A stretch of 64,000 nt of DNA, taken from NCBI GenBank assembly GCA_963744905.1, contig CAVUUV010000003.1, positions 558,001-622,000 on the forward strand, in the 5' to 3' direction. Source of the stretch: DATFFO01 sp963744905. GTDB taxonomy: Bacteria > Actinomycetota > Acidimicrobiia > Spongiisociales > ZC4RG35. The notes below the pieces were generated by a model that worked only from the letters and a program-made list of their open reading frames with translations, ran no database searches and was not told the origin of the DNA. Made by a program: the position numbers and the translations under genes. Positions 24,111-32,513 of this stretch are shown here, in pieces. The first letter of the stretch is position 1, and the number at the start of each line of letters is the position of its first letter.

Positions 24111-24536
24111 TCAACCCAGGTAGTAACAGCCCCTGACCTCTTCCGGCGGACCGGAAGGACCATTCCAGGCTCCGCTCTTCTCCCCAGCAGCCTTTACCTG
24201 GACGCCGAGCCCGATCTCGACGACCTCCATCAGGCGTCGCACACGGGCTGAGGCGGCGACGATCACCAGCCTGGCACCGCGCTCGGCCAGCATCTCGCCT
24301 GCAGATGAAATGGGATCCCACCCGGCCACATCGACGAAGGTCACCCTCGACAGATCCAGGAAAACCTCAGGCTCGGCTCGATCGTTGATCGCCCGGATCA
24401 GGCTCCCTCTCAGATATGGAGCGGTGAGAAGATCCAACTCACCGTCGACCTCGATCAGGATCTGACCAGCGGACCGACGCGACACCACCGAGACCCTGAG
24501 AGAGAACCGAGTACTGACTTTCATAGCCTCAGTCAT
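24111..24536 (-). CDS. STAS-domain protein without the usual phospho-serine
   Basis: 141 residues with a STAS (SpoIIAA-like) fold: ILIEVDGELDLLTAPYLRGSL, VFLDLSRVTFVDVAGWDPI and ERGARLVIVAA. In anti-anti-sigma factors the loop reads DS/TxG with a phosphorylatable Ser. Here the residue is Val (FVDVAGWD), so control by an RsbW-type kinase would be lost or different. The C-terminal 25 residues are an unstructured tail ending GCYYLG. ATG at 24536 is preferred over GTG at 24539. No sigma factor gene is adjacent. Confidence 0.82.
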   Translation of the reverse strand: MTEAMKVSTRFSLRVSVVSRRSAGQILIEVDGELDLLTAPYLRGSLIRAINDRAEPEVFLDLSRVTFVDVAGWDPISSAGEMLAERGARLVIVAASARVRRLMEVVEIGLGVQVKAAGEKSGAWNGPSGPPEEVRGCYYLG

Positions 24537-24664
24537 CACACACCCCGCCTCAGGACAACTGTTCCCACCGCCAAGGTCCAGAGCGATCTGACCAAACGAT
24601 ATCCGTCTTCCGTCTCAATGGCAACAGAAAACGACGCATTGCGAGAGTTGGGGCGCTCCTGTAA

Positions 24665-26146
24665 TCAGACGGCGTCGACCGCTGCGCTCGCCATCCCGTA
24701 CTCAGCAGAACGCTCGGCCTGAAGCTGGCGGTTACGCTCCCGGCCGGGGAGAAAGAAGGCCAGCACCGCGCCCACCGCCGAACAGACGGACGCGATGAGG
24801 AACACCGTGTTGTAGGCGTCCTGGGCGGCCTGGGGACCGGGATTCGATCCCATCTGCATTGCCAGCACGGTGGCCAGGACGGCGACTCCGAACGAGGCCA
24901 TCACCCGAACGTTGAGCTGGCGTACGGCGGTGGCCTGGGCCACGAACCGGTTGGGCAGGGCGTTGAGCCCCGTGACCGAGTTGGGCATCATCGCCAGCCC
25001 GAAACCGAGTCCCTGGCAGATCACGGCCACCTCTATGACGTAGGTGGGCGAATCGATGCCCAGCCGCGAGAGGATGAAGGCGGACACGCTCAACAAGGCC
25101 GCCCCGGTCACCACCGGCACCCGCGGGCCTATCCGGTCGGTGAACCGCCCCCCGAGAGGGAAGGTGATCGCCCCGGCCACAGCCATGGGCACCAGCATCG
25201 TGCCCACCGTGAAGGCGGTCAGACCCCTGATCGTCTCCAACTGGAGGGGCAGGAACACCAGTATCCCGAACTGGACCACCACGGTGGCGCCGATCACGGC
25301 CAGGGTCAGGTCGAAGATGGGCACCTTGAACATGCCGATGTCGATCACGGGATGGCTGCTCCTTCCTTCCCACAGGACGAAAGCGACCAGGAACACACCC
25401 CCGGTGACCAGCAGGCCGATGGTGAGTCCCGAGCCCCAGCCCCAGTCACTGGCCCGGGCGAACGTGTAGAGCCAGGTGACCAGACCCACGCTGATCAGGC
25501 CCAGCCCGGTCCCATCGAAGGGCCGATCCTCCCGATAACCCGTATCGCGCAGCAAACGGAGGGCGGCCATGATGGCGATGACCCCGATCGGGACGTTGAT
25601 CAGGAACAGCCAGTGCCAACTGACGTTGGTGACCAGATAGCCGCCCAGTACCGGCCCGAATGCAGGTGCCGCCATGGCTGCCACTCCCCAGATCCCCAGG
25701 GCCGTGCCCCTCTGGTCGGGAGGGAACAGCTCGTAGATCATCGCCATCCCCACCGGTGCCAGTGCCCCGCCACCCAGACCCTGAACCACCCGGGCGAACA
25801 CGAGGACGGGCAGGCTGGGAGACAGAGCCGCGAACAGGGAACCCAGACCGAACAGTGCCAGGCTGACGATGAAGACTCGCTTTCGCCCGTATCGATCGGC
25901 CAGCCATCCGGTGGGGGGCTGGGCGATTCCCACCGCCAGCAGATAGGCGGTCACGATCCACTCGATCCCCGATTCGCTGTTGAGGGCTATCCCGATCTGG
26001 GGTAACGCCACGTTGACGATGGTGGTGTCGAGAATCACCATGAAGGTCCCGATCAAGACCACACCCATGGCGACCCATCGATAGCGGTCGCCCTCGAAGA
26101 GCTTCGGTGAGGAGGGGGCGGCCTCCCGGGCGTCCAGGTCGCTCAA
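24665..26146 (-). CDS. DHA2 family MFS drug exporter (EmrB/QacA type)
   Basis: 493 residues with 14 predicted helices. ILDTTIVNVALPQIG in the first helix and GWLADRYGRKRVF (motif A) are DHA2 signatures, and GFGLAMMPNSVTGLNALP lies in the second half. It exports hydrophobic or cationic compounds using the proton gradient. The start overlaps the end of the marR-type gene by 4 nt, so the two form an operon in which the regulator controls the exporter. Confidence 0.92.
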   Translation of the reverse strand: MSDLDAREAAPSSPKLFEGDRYRWVAMGVVLIGTFMVILDTTIVNVALPQIGIALNSESGIEWIVTAYLLAVGIAQPPTGWLADRYGRKRVFIVSLALFGLGSLFAALSPSLPVLVFARVVQGLGGGALAPVGMAMIYELFPPDQRGTALGIWGVAAMAAPAFGPVLGGYLVTNVSWHWLFLINVPIGVIAIMAALRLLRDTGYREDRPFDGTGLGLISVGLVTWLYTFARASDWGWGSGLTIGLLVTGGVFLVAFVLWEGRSSHPVIDIGMFKVPIFDLTLAVIGATVVVQFGILVFLPLQLETIRGLTAFTVGTMLVPMAVAGAITFPLGGRFTDRIGPRVPVVTGAALLSVSAFILSRLGIDSPTYVIEVAVICQGLGFGLAMMPNSVTGLNALPNRFVAQATAVRQLNVRVMASFGVAVLATVLAMQMGSNPGPQAAQDAYNTVFLIASVCSAVGAVLAFFLPGRERNRQLQAERSAEYGMASAAVDAV

Positions 26147-26604
26147 ACAGCCACCTCTACCGACAACCGGGCCAGGCCACCGGCCAGACGACCGAGCAGC
26201 GCCGTCAAGGATTCGATCTCTTCTGGCTCCCAGTCCGCCATCGCCTCGCTCAACAGCTCCCGGTAGGCCTGGCGGAGGTGGCCGACCAACCGCATTCCTT
26301 CCCGGGTGGGTTCCACCATCACTGCGCGCCCGTCACTGGGGTCGACCGATCGGGTGACCAGGTCTCGACCCTCGAGATGTGCGGCGTGCCGACCGGCGGT
26401 AGAGCATGCCACCCCGAGCTGGTCGGCCAGGTCGCTGAGTCGCAATGACCCGGCCTCGACGATCCGGCTGAGGGCGATGGCCTCGACCCGATCGATTTCC
26501 ACCCCGGCCCGGGCCAGGACCCGCTGATGAAAACGGGGAATCGACACCTGGCGAACCAGCCGGGTCAGATTGAGTTGCACAGTCTCGAACTTCTCCAACG
26601 TCAC
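26143..26604 (-). CDS. MarR family transcriptional regulator
   Basis: 153 residues with the winged helix-turn-helix of MarR: SLRLSDLADQLGVACSTAGRHAAHLEGRDLVTRS near 53-86, and the wing DPSDGRAVMVEPTREG. It probably binds the palindrome at 26625-26641, just upstream of its GTG start, and represses itself and the exporter until a ligand binds. This is the classic arrangement. No Shine-Dalgarno is visible. Confidence 0.9.
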   Translation of the reverse strand: MTLEKFETVQLNLTRLVRQVSIPRFHQRVLARAGVEIDRVEAIALSRIVEAGSLRLSDLADQLGVACSTAGRHAAHLEGRDLVTRSVDPSDGRAVMVEPTREGMRLVGHLRQAYRELLSEAMADWEPEEIESLTALLGRLAGGLARLSVEVAV

Positions 26605-26624
26605 CCAAAAAGGTTCCCCGATTT

Positions 26625-26641
26625 ATTGGCATAATGCAAAT
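26625..26641. promoter_or_regulatory. Candidate MarR operator
   Basis: ATTGGCAT-A-ATGCAAAT is a 17-nt palindrome with one mismatched pair, 20 bases upstream of the marR-type start. It lies in an AT-rich patch unusual for this GC-rich region. Confidence 0.6.
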
Positions 26642-26706
26642 ATCTGCCGAGCCTCCCCGATGGCCTTACAACGGTGACATGGGCCGGAACCGACTCGGCC
26701 GCCTTC

Positions 26707-27813
26707 TCAGCCCACCCGGCCCTGGCGCCTCCACAGCCGGGACCTGGTGAAGTTGGGGCGAACCAGACCTGGTGGAGACCGATCCGACGTCCAGGGAGCG
26801 AAGGGGGCCATGACCAGCTCCGCCAGCTCCAGGAGGACGGTCTCGTAGTTGACCCGCCAGCCGGCGAAGGCCAGCCAGGCCGACTCCCGGTCCTCCACCA
26901 CAGGCAGACCCTCGGCGGACAGCTGGGAGAAAGCCTCGTCGAATTCCTCCCGGGTGACTGCGACCGGATCGGTGGGAGCGGGATCACTGTCATAAGCGAT
27001 CCTGAAGCCATCCCCGATGCGACGCAAGGCCAGATACCCGGAGCGCAGACAGACTGCTGCCGGTCCGGTGGCGTAGCCGTCGACGGCACTGGCGAACAAG
27101 GCGGCCGCGTCTAGAACCGCCCCGGCCGCGGTTATCCAGGATCTCTCGGGATGAGGCGATCGGAAGAACGACAGCACCGGATAGGAGGTCTGTGATTCCT
27201 CGATCTCGGCGAACCACGCCTCCCACTCCTGGAACTCCTCTTCCAGACGATCCAGCCAGCCGATCCGGTAGTAGCGGATCAAGAACTCGACGGCCGAGGG
27301 CGGGGAGCCTGCCCGCACTTCCAGTCGCGCCACCCTCACCTCGCGGCGTCTGAAGGCGCCGTATATGGCGGGTAGGTAGGTAATGAGCAACGTCAACACG
27401 AACAGGCCCAGCAGCGCCTCCCCGAAGGCCAACGCTTGATCGGCAAGCCGGTCGGGAGCAGCAAATCCCAGCGTCGTGAGCGACGAGCCTGACAGGGTGA
27501 ACGAGCGTCCCAGCGGTCCGGCGTCCAGACCCCAGAACACGAGGGTGAACCCGGACAAGGTCAGGACCAGCCAGGAGGCGACGATCATCACCAGGCCGAC
27601 CGGGCCCAGCAATGCCATCACCCGGTCCCGGCTTGGCCAGCTTGAGAACCTCGAAGCCACGAGACGGAATCCCATCCGTGCCACACGGAACACGGTGGCA
27701 GACAAAGCCGAACGCGACGCCCTGGGGAGGATCACGGTTCGTACCGCCGAGTCGATGACACCGATCACCAAAAGGGCACCGACGGCGACAGAGAGGATCC
27801 GGAGCACAATCAC
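26707..27813 (-). CDS. Two-helix ion-channel-like membrane protein with degenerate filter
   Basis: About 368 residues. Four predicted helices come first, near residues 3-22, 66-86, 93-105 (pore helix) and 121-142, then a long cytosolic domain. The pore region reads LSGSSLTTLGFAAPDRL, which lies where K+ channels have TVGYG but lacks that signature. The soluble part (from about 160) is helical and contains Arg/Glu-rich stretches and no known enzyme motif. Homologues are usually annotated 'potassium channel family'. GTG at 27813 is the first start inside the hydrophobic N-terminus; an earlier start is possible. It is divergent from the RraA-like gene. Confidence 0.68.
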   Translation of the reverse strand: MIVLRILSVAVGALLVIGVIDSAVRTVILPRASRSALSATVFRVARMGFRLVASRFSSWPSRDRVMALLGPVGLVMIVASWLVLTLSGFTLVFWGLDAGPLGRSFTLSGSSLTTLGFAAPDRLADQALAFGEALLGLFVLTLLITYLPAIYGAFRRREVRVARLEVRAGSPPSAVEFLIRYYRIGWLDRLEEEFQEWEAWFAEIEESQTSYPVLSFFRSPHPERSWITAAGAVLDAAALFASAVDGYATGPAAVCLRSGYLALRRIGDGFRIAYDSDPAPTDPVAVTREEFDEAFSQLSAEGLPVVEDRESAWLAFAGWRVNYETVLLELAELVMAPFAPWTSDRSPPGLVRPNFTRSRLWRRQGRVG

Positions 27814-27925
27814 CGGGGAGAGCCTAGGTGTGACGACCGGTCGGGGACCCGGCGTTCGGTCTTGCGGTGGGCGTGTTCGAGCGTCACCATCGGGCCAACC
27901 ACTACTAAACGGACGGAGCACTCAG

Positions 27926-28579
27926 ATGACACTCCCCCTCGACGAAAAGCTGGCTCAGGTGGGCACGGCCGATCTGGTCGACGCCATGGGCCGACTCCAT
28001 CACCACCGCTGTCACATCCTCGACCTGGTGAGCCCCACGCCGGGGCGAGTCTTGTTCGGGCCCGCCCTGACCATCTCCTATTTCCCTGCCTGCAACACCA
28101 GGCTCGAAGCGGGGCGCTACAACTTCGCTCGCATCTTCTATGAGGCGACCGGAGACGACGCCGAGGGGAAAGTCCTGGTTCTGGCCAGCAACGGTCATCC
28201 CGATGCCTCTCTGGGCGGAGGAACGAAACTCTCACGCGTCCGCAATCTCGGGCTGGCCGGCGTTCTGACCGACGGACGGCTGCGCGACTTCGACCAGTTG
28301 GCCGGCTACGACTTCACCACGTATTGCCGGGGGGAGGCAGTCCGGTGGGGAGGTGACGTGGTGACACCTTTTCAGGCCAACGTCCCCGTGGTGGTCGAGG
28401 GGGTCGGCATCTTTCCCGCCGACTACATATATGCCGACTCAGCCGGTGCGGTCATAATTCCCGGAGCTCAGGTGGTCGAGGTAGTGGAAGAAGCCGTCAG
28501 GGTGTCGGAGGAAGACAGGGGTTTCCTCGAGTCCATCAAGAGAGAAGATCCAGGTGCTCCACCTTGGGACGACCGATGA
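27926..28579 (+). CDS. RraA-like / HMG aldolase family protein
   Basis: 217 residues. The family pattern is visible: LAQVGTADLVDAMG, FGPALTISYFP, and GGGTKLSRVRNLGLAGVLTDGRLRDF, where the last Arg-Asp pair corresponds to the metal and substrate site of 4-hydroxy-4-methyl-2-oxoglutarate aldolases. Family members also include RraA, an RNase E inhibitor in gamma-proteobacteria. An aldolase or decarboxylase is more likely in an actinobacterium. GGAG lies 8 nt before the ATG. Confidence 0.8.
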   Translation: MTLPLDEKLAQVGTADLVDAMGRLHHHRCHILDLVSPTPGRVLFGPALTISYFPACNTRLEAGRYNFARIFYEATGDDAEGKVLVLASNGHPDASLGGGTKLSRVRNLGLAGVLTDGRLRDFDQLAGYDFTTYCRGEAVRWGGDVVTPFQANVPVVVEGVGIFPADYIYADSAGAVIIPGAQVVEVVEEAVRVSEEDRGFLESIKREDPGAPPWDDR

Positions 28580-28717
28580 GATATCTGCAGCGGGCCCAAC
28601 CGCCGATTCGGTCCGGCCAAAACCGCGCGGACCGGACTCTCTGCCTATCTTTCATGACATCGACTCCTTGGAGGGCCAACGACTAACGGCTGGCTGATCA
28701 CCACCGGAAGCGCTCTG

Positions 28718-30034
28718 GTGGTCTTGGTGGGAATCGTCGCGTTCCTCTACGGGGCGAGGCGCGGGCCCCGCGCCGCCCAGGCCAGGGGGGAGGGCAGCCG
28801 TCGTCTCGAGGAGTATGACTTCTATCCCTTCGTGATCAATGAGCAAGACCTGGTCGAGTTCAATGCCGACGCTTTCAACCAGGCGGCCGCCCACTTCCTC
28901 GAAAACCACAACGAGAGGGCAGCCCGTGAGCTGATCGTGATCGGCGAGCAGAACCTGGTCCGGGACACCTTCGCCAGCAACGACCTGGCCCGCTACAAGA
29001 AGCTGTACGAGCTCTACGACGGCGACGGCGTCATCGATGAGAACGACCGCTTCCTGGAGAACTACAAGCGCATCGTCAACCACATCGGCCGTTCGTTTCC
29101 CAACACCGGGATAGAGATCCTGTTGCACAACCTGGTCAACCCGGCCCGCTCGCTGGTGGCGATCGAGAATGGCGTCGTCACCGGGCGCTCCATCGGGAGC
29201 GGAGCCACCAACCTGGTGCTCGACCTGAAGACTCGCCGCCAGAGGGGCGAGGACAAGATCAACTACGAGCTGAACATCGGGTCGCGTCAGTTCAAGTGCA
29301 CCACCATCCCCATCTTCCGCCCCGAATACGGCCTGGTCGGGGCGATCTGCATCAACATCGACTCACGGTTCCTGCGCGAAGCCGTGCTGCCCAACGAGGC
29401 TCAACTCCATGCCCTCATGGACAATCTCCTCCGGACAGACTTCCAGCTGGACGAGAACATCCTCTCCCAGGACGAGTATCGCAACGCCCTCAACGGGAAG
29501 CGGCACTTCCTCGACGAGGCGATTCGCGGAAGGGAGTCGGCTACTCAGGAGCGTCGGCTGGCCGCCATCTTCTTCTCGGACATCGTCGACTTCACCCGAC
29601 TGATGGGAGAGGACGAGGAATCCAGCATGCGCATCCTCAGAGCCGACGAAGAGATCCATCGCAAGGCGTTCGTCACCCATCGGGGCCGGGTGCTCAAACG
29701 CCTCGGGGACGGAATCCTGGCCAGCTTCGACTCGGCATCGGACGCCGTGGCAGCGGCACAGGATGTGCAGCGTGGGGTCGGTCAGGATGGACGGTTCCAG
29801 GTGCGGATCGGCATCCACGTGGGCGAGGTCATCCAGACGGCGAGCGATGTTCACGGTGACGGGGTGAACATCGCCTCGCGGATCCAGGCCGAGGTCGATC
29901 CCGGCGGGATCGGGGTGTCGGAGGTGGTCTACGACAACATCAAGAACAAGGGAGGCATCACCGCCACCCGGCTCGGCCAACGAGCTCTCAAGAATGTCGC
30001 CACCCCGATGACCCTCTATTCGGTGGAGAGCTAG
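28718..30034 (+). CDS. Membrane-anchored adenylate cyclase with YheO-like PAS domain
   Basis: At least 438 residues in three parts. An N-terminal helix is followed by a YheO/DauR-type PAS domain near residues 60-220 (IEILLHNLVNPARSLVAIEN, VVTGRSIGSGATNL, GLVGAICINIDSRF), normally found with DNA-binding domains. The C-terminal class III cyclase (near 275-430) has FFSDIVDFTRLM and RLGDGILASF with the metal-binding Asp residues, and GVNIASRIQAE with the Asn/Arg pair, so it should make cAMP. GTG at 28718 truncates the helix. GGAGGG at 28670-28675 followed by ACG at 28679 suggests a longer protein with a near-cognate start. Confidence 0.85.
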   Translation: MVLVGIVAFLYGARRGPRAAQARGEGSRRLEEYDFYPFVINEQDLVEFNADAFNQAAAHFLENHNERAARELIVIGEQNLVRDTFASNDLARYKKLYELYDGDGVIDENDRFLENYKRIVNHIGRSFPNTGIEILLHNLVNPARSLVAIENGVVTGRSIGSGATNLVLDLKTRRQRGEDKINYELNIGSRQFKCTTIPIFRPEYGLVGAICINIDSRFLREAVLPNEAQLHALMDNLLRTDFQLDENILSQDEYRNALNGKRHFLDEAIRGRESATQERRLAAIFFSDIVDFTRLMGEDEESSMRILRADEEIHRKAFVTHRGRVLKRLGDGILASFDSASDAVAAAQDVQRGVGQDGRFQVRIGIHVGEVIQTASDVHGDGVNIASRIQAEVDPGGIGVSEVVYDNIKNKGGITATRLGQRALKNVATPMTLYSVES

Positions 30035-30205
30035 ACCAAGCACGGCTGACCCACCTCCTGGTGACCAAAGGCACCCGGCCGCACAGACCGTATCGGGACC
30101 AAGCACCCGGGTTCGAAGGGTCGATCGGCCCTGGCCGGCAACGGCGGCCGAAAGGCACGGTTGAGGGTGCGTTTGCCCTATCGGGGCATAGGAAAGGAGG
30201 ACGCA

Positions 30206-30823
30206 ATGCAAACTGCCCGACGCCCATCGACCGGCTGGATCAAAGCAGTGCTGTGGTTGTCGGTGGCCGGCTTGGTCGGTTCGATCGTTTGGGGATTCTT
30301 CAGTTACCAGAGCCTCCAGGACCGCCTGGCCGCCATGCCGCGCACCGCGGTTCCGGGTCAGGTAGCTATCCAGGTCCAGGACCCAGGCACGCTGACCATC
30401 TTCTACGAGGACCCGACCGCCGGGGGAACCTTCGTCGTCCAGAGCAACGCGACGAGCACCCTGACACCCTCACCCGTCCAGCTTGCCGTCACCGGACCAT
30501 CGGGTGAATCGGTCCCCACCTCGCCGTACCAGCGCGATCTGCGCTTCGACTACGACGGTCGGATCGTCACCGCCCTGGCCACGATCGACCCTTCCGCATC
30601 TGGAACCTACACGATCGACGTGAGTGGAACCGTTCCGTCGACGGCCCGGATATCGGTCGGTGACGTGATCGACTTCGGGCTGATCGCCAGCGCCGCCGGC
30701 GCCATAGTCCTATTCCTGGGCTCGTTGCTGGCCTTGCTGGTGACGGTGGTCATGACTGCGGTCAGGCGTAGCCGCGTTGACTCCGCCCGTGAGGTGACCG
30801 AACAACCTCTAACCAGGGTGTAG
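30206..30823 (+). CDS. Membrane protein with extracytoplasmic beta domain
   Basis: 205 residues. A transmembrane segment near 14-36 (AVLWLSVAGLVGSIVWGFFSY) is followed by an external domain rich in Thr, Val and Pro (30-150), with GTLTIFYEDPTAGGTFVVQS and a SGTYTIDVSGTV strand, and a second helix near 158-190. The ATG at 30206 has AAAGGAGG 6 nt upstream. No family is recognised. It could sense or present the outer domain, but nothing specific can be stated. Confidence 0.72.
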   Translation: MQTARRPSTGWIKAVLWLSVAGLVGSIVWGFFSYQSLQDRLAAMPRTAVPGQVAIQVQDPGTLTIFYEDPTAGGTFVVQSNATSTLTPSPVQLAVTGPSGESVPTSPYQRDLRFDYDGRIVTALATIDPSASGTYTIDVSGTVPSTARISVGDVIDFGLIASAAGAIVLFLGSLLALLVTVVMTAVRRSRVDSAREVTEQPLTRV

Positions 30824-30981
30824 TCGCTGGTCGGACCCTGCAGATAGATCGGAGATGGAGCCGGCACTTCGGTGACTGTCGTCTCGATGACCACCTGCTC
30901 GATGAGTACATCTAATGGGGCATCGGCCTGTGTCGCTCGACGCTGATCGGCTCAACCACGAGGGACCCCCGACCTCCTCCG

Positions 30982-30999
30982 CACCGGCCCGTGCCGGTG
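30982..30999 (-). terminator. Hairpin terminator of the DUF222-HNH gene
   Basis: CACCGGC (30982-30988) pairs with GCCGGTG (30993-30999) around a 4-nt loop, 4 bases beyond the end of the HNH gene on the minus strand. The plus strand of the area is G/T-rich. Confidence 0.5.
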
Positions 31000-31003
31000 T
31001 GGT

Positions 31004-32371
31004 TTAGGGGGGTTGGGGGTAGGTGTGGCCGTGGGGTGTGGTCCATTGGTGGGTGCCGTTGGGGGTGGGGCGGAGTTTCCAGCCGGGTTTGTGTTTGAGG
31101 GTGTGGTCGTGGCGGCAGAGGGGGGCCAGGTTTGTGGTGTGGGTGGGTCCGCCGTGTTGGTGGTCGGTGGTGTGGTCGATGTCGCAGTCGGTGGCGGGCA
31201 TGCGGCAGGTGGGGAAGATGCAGGTGGGTTGGGTGGTTTGGGTCCAGCGGGTTTGGGTGGCGGTGGGTCGTCTGCGGGTGGTGCCGTTCCATAGGGTGGC
31301 GCCGGTGTCGGGGTCGGTGAGGGTGATGCGCCATTGGCCGTGTTGTTGTTGGAGGGCGGTTTGGCGGGCGATGTCTGCGATTACGGGACCCCAGCCGGGG
31401 ATGTGGCCGGGGGTTTGGTTGAGGCCGATCAGGGTGTCCAACCCGAGGCGGATGTCGACCAGGGGCCGGGGCTGATGCTCACCGTCGTGGTCAGGGTGGT
31501 GGCCTTCCAACAGGTCCATGAATATGTCGGCTCGGAGCTGGTCCATGTCGCGGGGGTCGCCTCGGCGGTGCAGGGCGGCGGCGATGTGTTGGACCCGGTT
31601 CCAGATCGAAGCGGCCCGCTGGGGGGGTAGGTCATAGCCCGACAGGTTGGCGGTCCCTTCGGGGTTGAGACCCCGCACCAGGCGGCGCTCCTCGTGGCGT
31701 TCCTCCACCGCCTGGCGGGCGGCTTGGGGGTCGACCTCGATCACCAGTTTGGCTACCCGGGCCCGGATCTGACCGGTGGAGAGGTGAGCGGCCTGCGGGA
31801 GGATCCGGTCGGCTACGGACCGGGCCACCGTCTGATCGACGTGGTCGGTGCCTCCCACTATGACCCGGGCCCGCCCCAAATCGATCCTCCCCTCCCCCAG
31901 CGCCTCCCACACCCGGGGAAGCCGCTCGGTCAGAGCCAACGCCAGGGCGAGCTGGTCGTCGGCTGAACGGCGGGTGAGACACAACCCCAACCGCAACTCG
32001 TCGGCGGCTCCCTCATCGGCAGACGCTCGACGTTCCGGTGGGGAATCGGCCGTCCCGGGCGGACAATGAGCCAACTCGGCCACATCGGCCAACAACTCCG
32101 CCTGCAAATAGGCGACCTGGCGGGCCCGAGCCTCGATCAAAGTCACCACATCATGACCATTGAGACCGCTGCGGTCGATACTGTCCAACACGAACCCCAA
32201 CATCAACCCCGGAGCCATATCCGCCACCGGCCACGGAATCCGCCAACCCCCCGCCTCTCCGTCGGAAACCCCATCGGCGACCCCGTCGGGAACCCCATCG
32301 TCCCAGCCGCCATCGGCCCCAAACGTCGAGCCCCACCCCTCCGTGTCCGTAACGCTCCTCACCCCATCCAT
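31004..32371 (-). CDS. DUF222 domain HNH endonuclease-like protein (13E12 repeat type)
   Basis: 455 residues. A DUF222 domain covers about 90-310 (LGLCLTRRSADDQLALALAL, GRIDLGRARVIVGGT, LVDIRLGLDTLIGLNQTPG). A C-terminal HNH nuclease domain near 395-435 has CRMPATDCDIDHTTDHQHGG, then LAPLCRHDHTLKH. Such 13E12 elements occur in many copies in actinobacterial genomes and are thought to be mobile, although their activity is unproven. The gene is very C-rich on its coding strand, unlike its neighbours, which fits acquisition. A terminator hairpin follows. Confidence 0.85.
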   Translation of the reverse strand: MDGVRSVTDTEGWGSTFGADGGWDDGVPDGVADGVSDGEAGGWRIPWPVADMAPGLMLGFVLDSIDRSGLNGHDVVTLIEARARQVAYLQAELLADVAELAHCPPGTADSPPERRASADEGAADELRLGLCLTRRSADDQLALALALTERLPRVWEALGEGRIDLGRARVIVGGTDHVDQTVARSVADRILPQAAHLSTGQIRARVAKLVIEVDPQAARQAVEERHEERRLVRGLNPEGTANLSGYDLPPQRAASIWNRVQHIAAALHRRGDPRDMDQLRADIFMDLLEGHHPDHDGEHQPRPLVDIRLGLDTLIGLNQTPGHIPGWGPVIADIARQTALQQQHGQWRITLTDPDTGATLWNGTTRRRPTATQTRWTQTTQPTCIFPTCRMPATDCDIDHTTDHQHGGPTHTTNLAPLCRHDHTLKHKPGWKLRPTPNGTHQWTTPHGHTYPQPP

Positions 32372-32501
32372 ACCCCGAACCTATCGAACACACGTTCGAC
32401 TGTCAAGAGGGACGCCAGGGAAATCCTGGACAGGTTGGCGAGGTCGCCCACCGACCGCCCGCACGAGCACAGTCGCTTGGAAAACCGACCTCGCGCCAGG
32501 A

Positions 32502-32507
32502 TACGCT
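32502..32507 (+). promoter_or_regulatory. -10 hexamer upstream of the MFS gene
   Basis: TACGCT ends 6 nt before TTG at 32514, which suggests a leaderless transcript starting there. Confidence 0.4.
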
Positions 32508-32513
32508 GCCCCC

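Noticed and set aside
31013..31630. Gly/Val-rich plus-strand frames in the DUF222-HNH region
   Set aside because: They are shadows of the C-rich minus-strand HNH gene, whose nuclease motif is clear.
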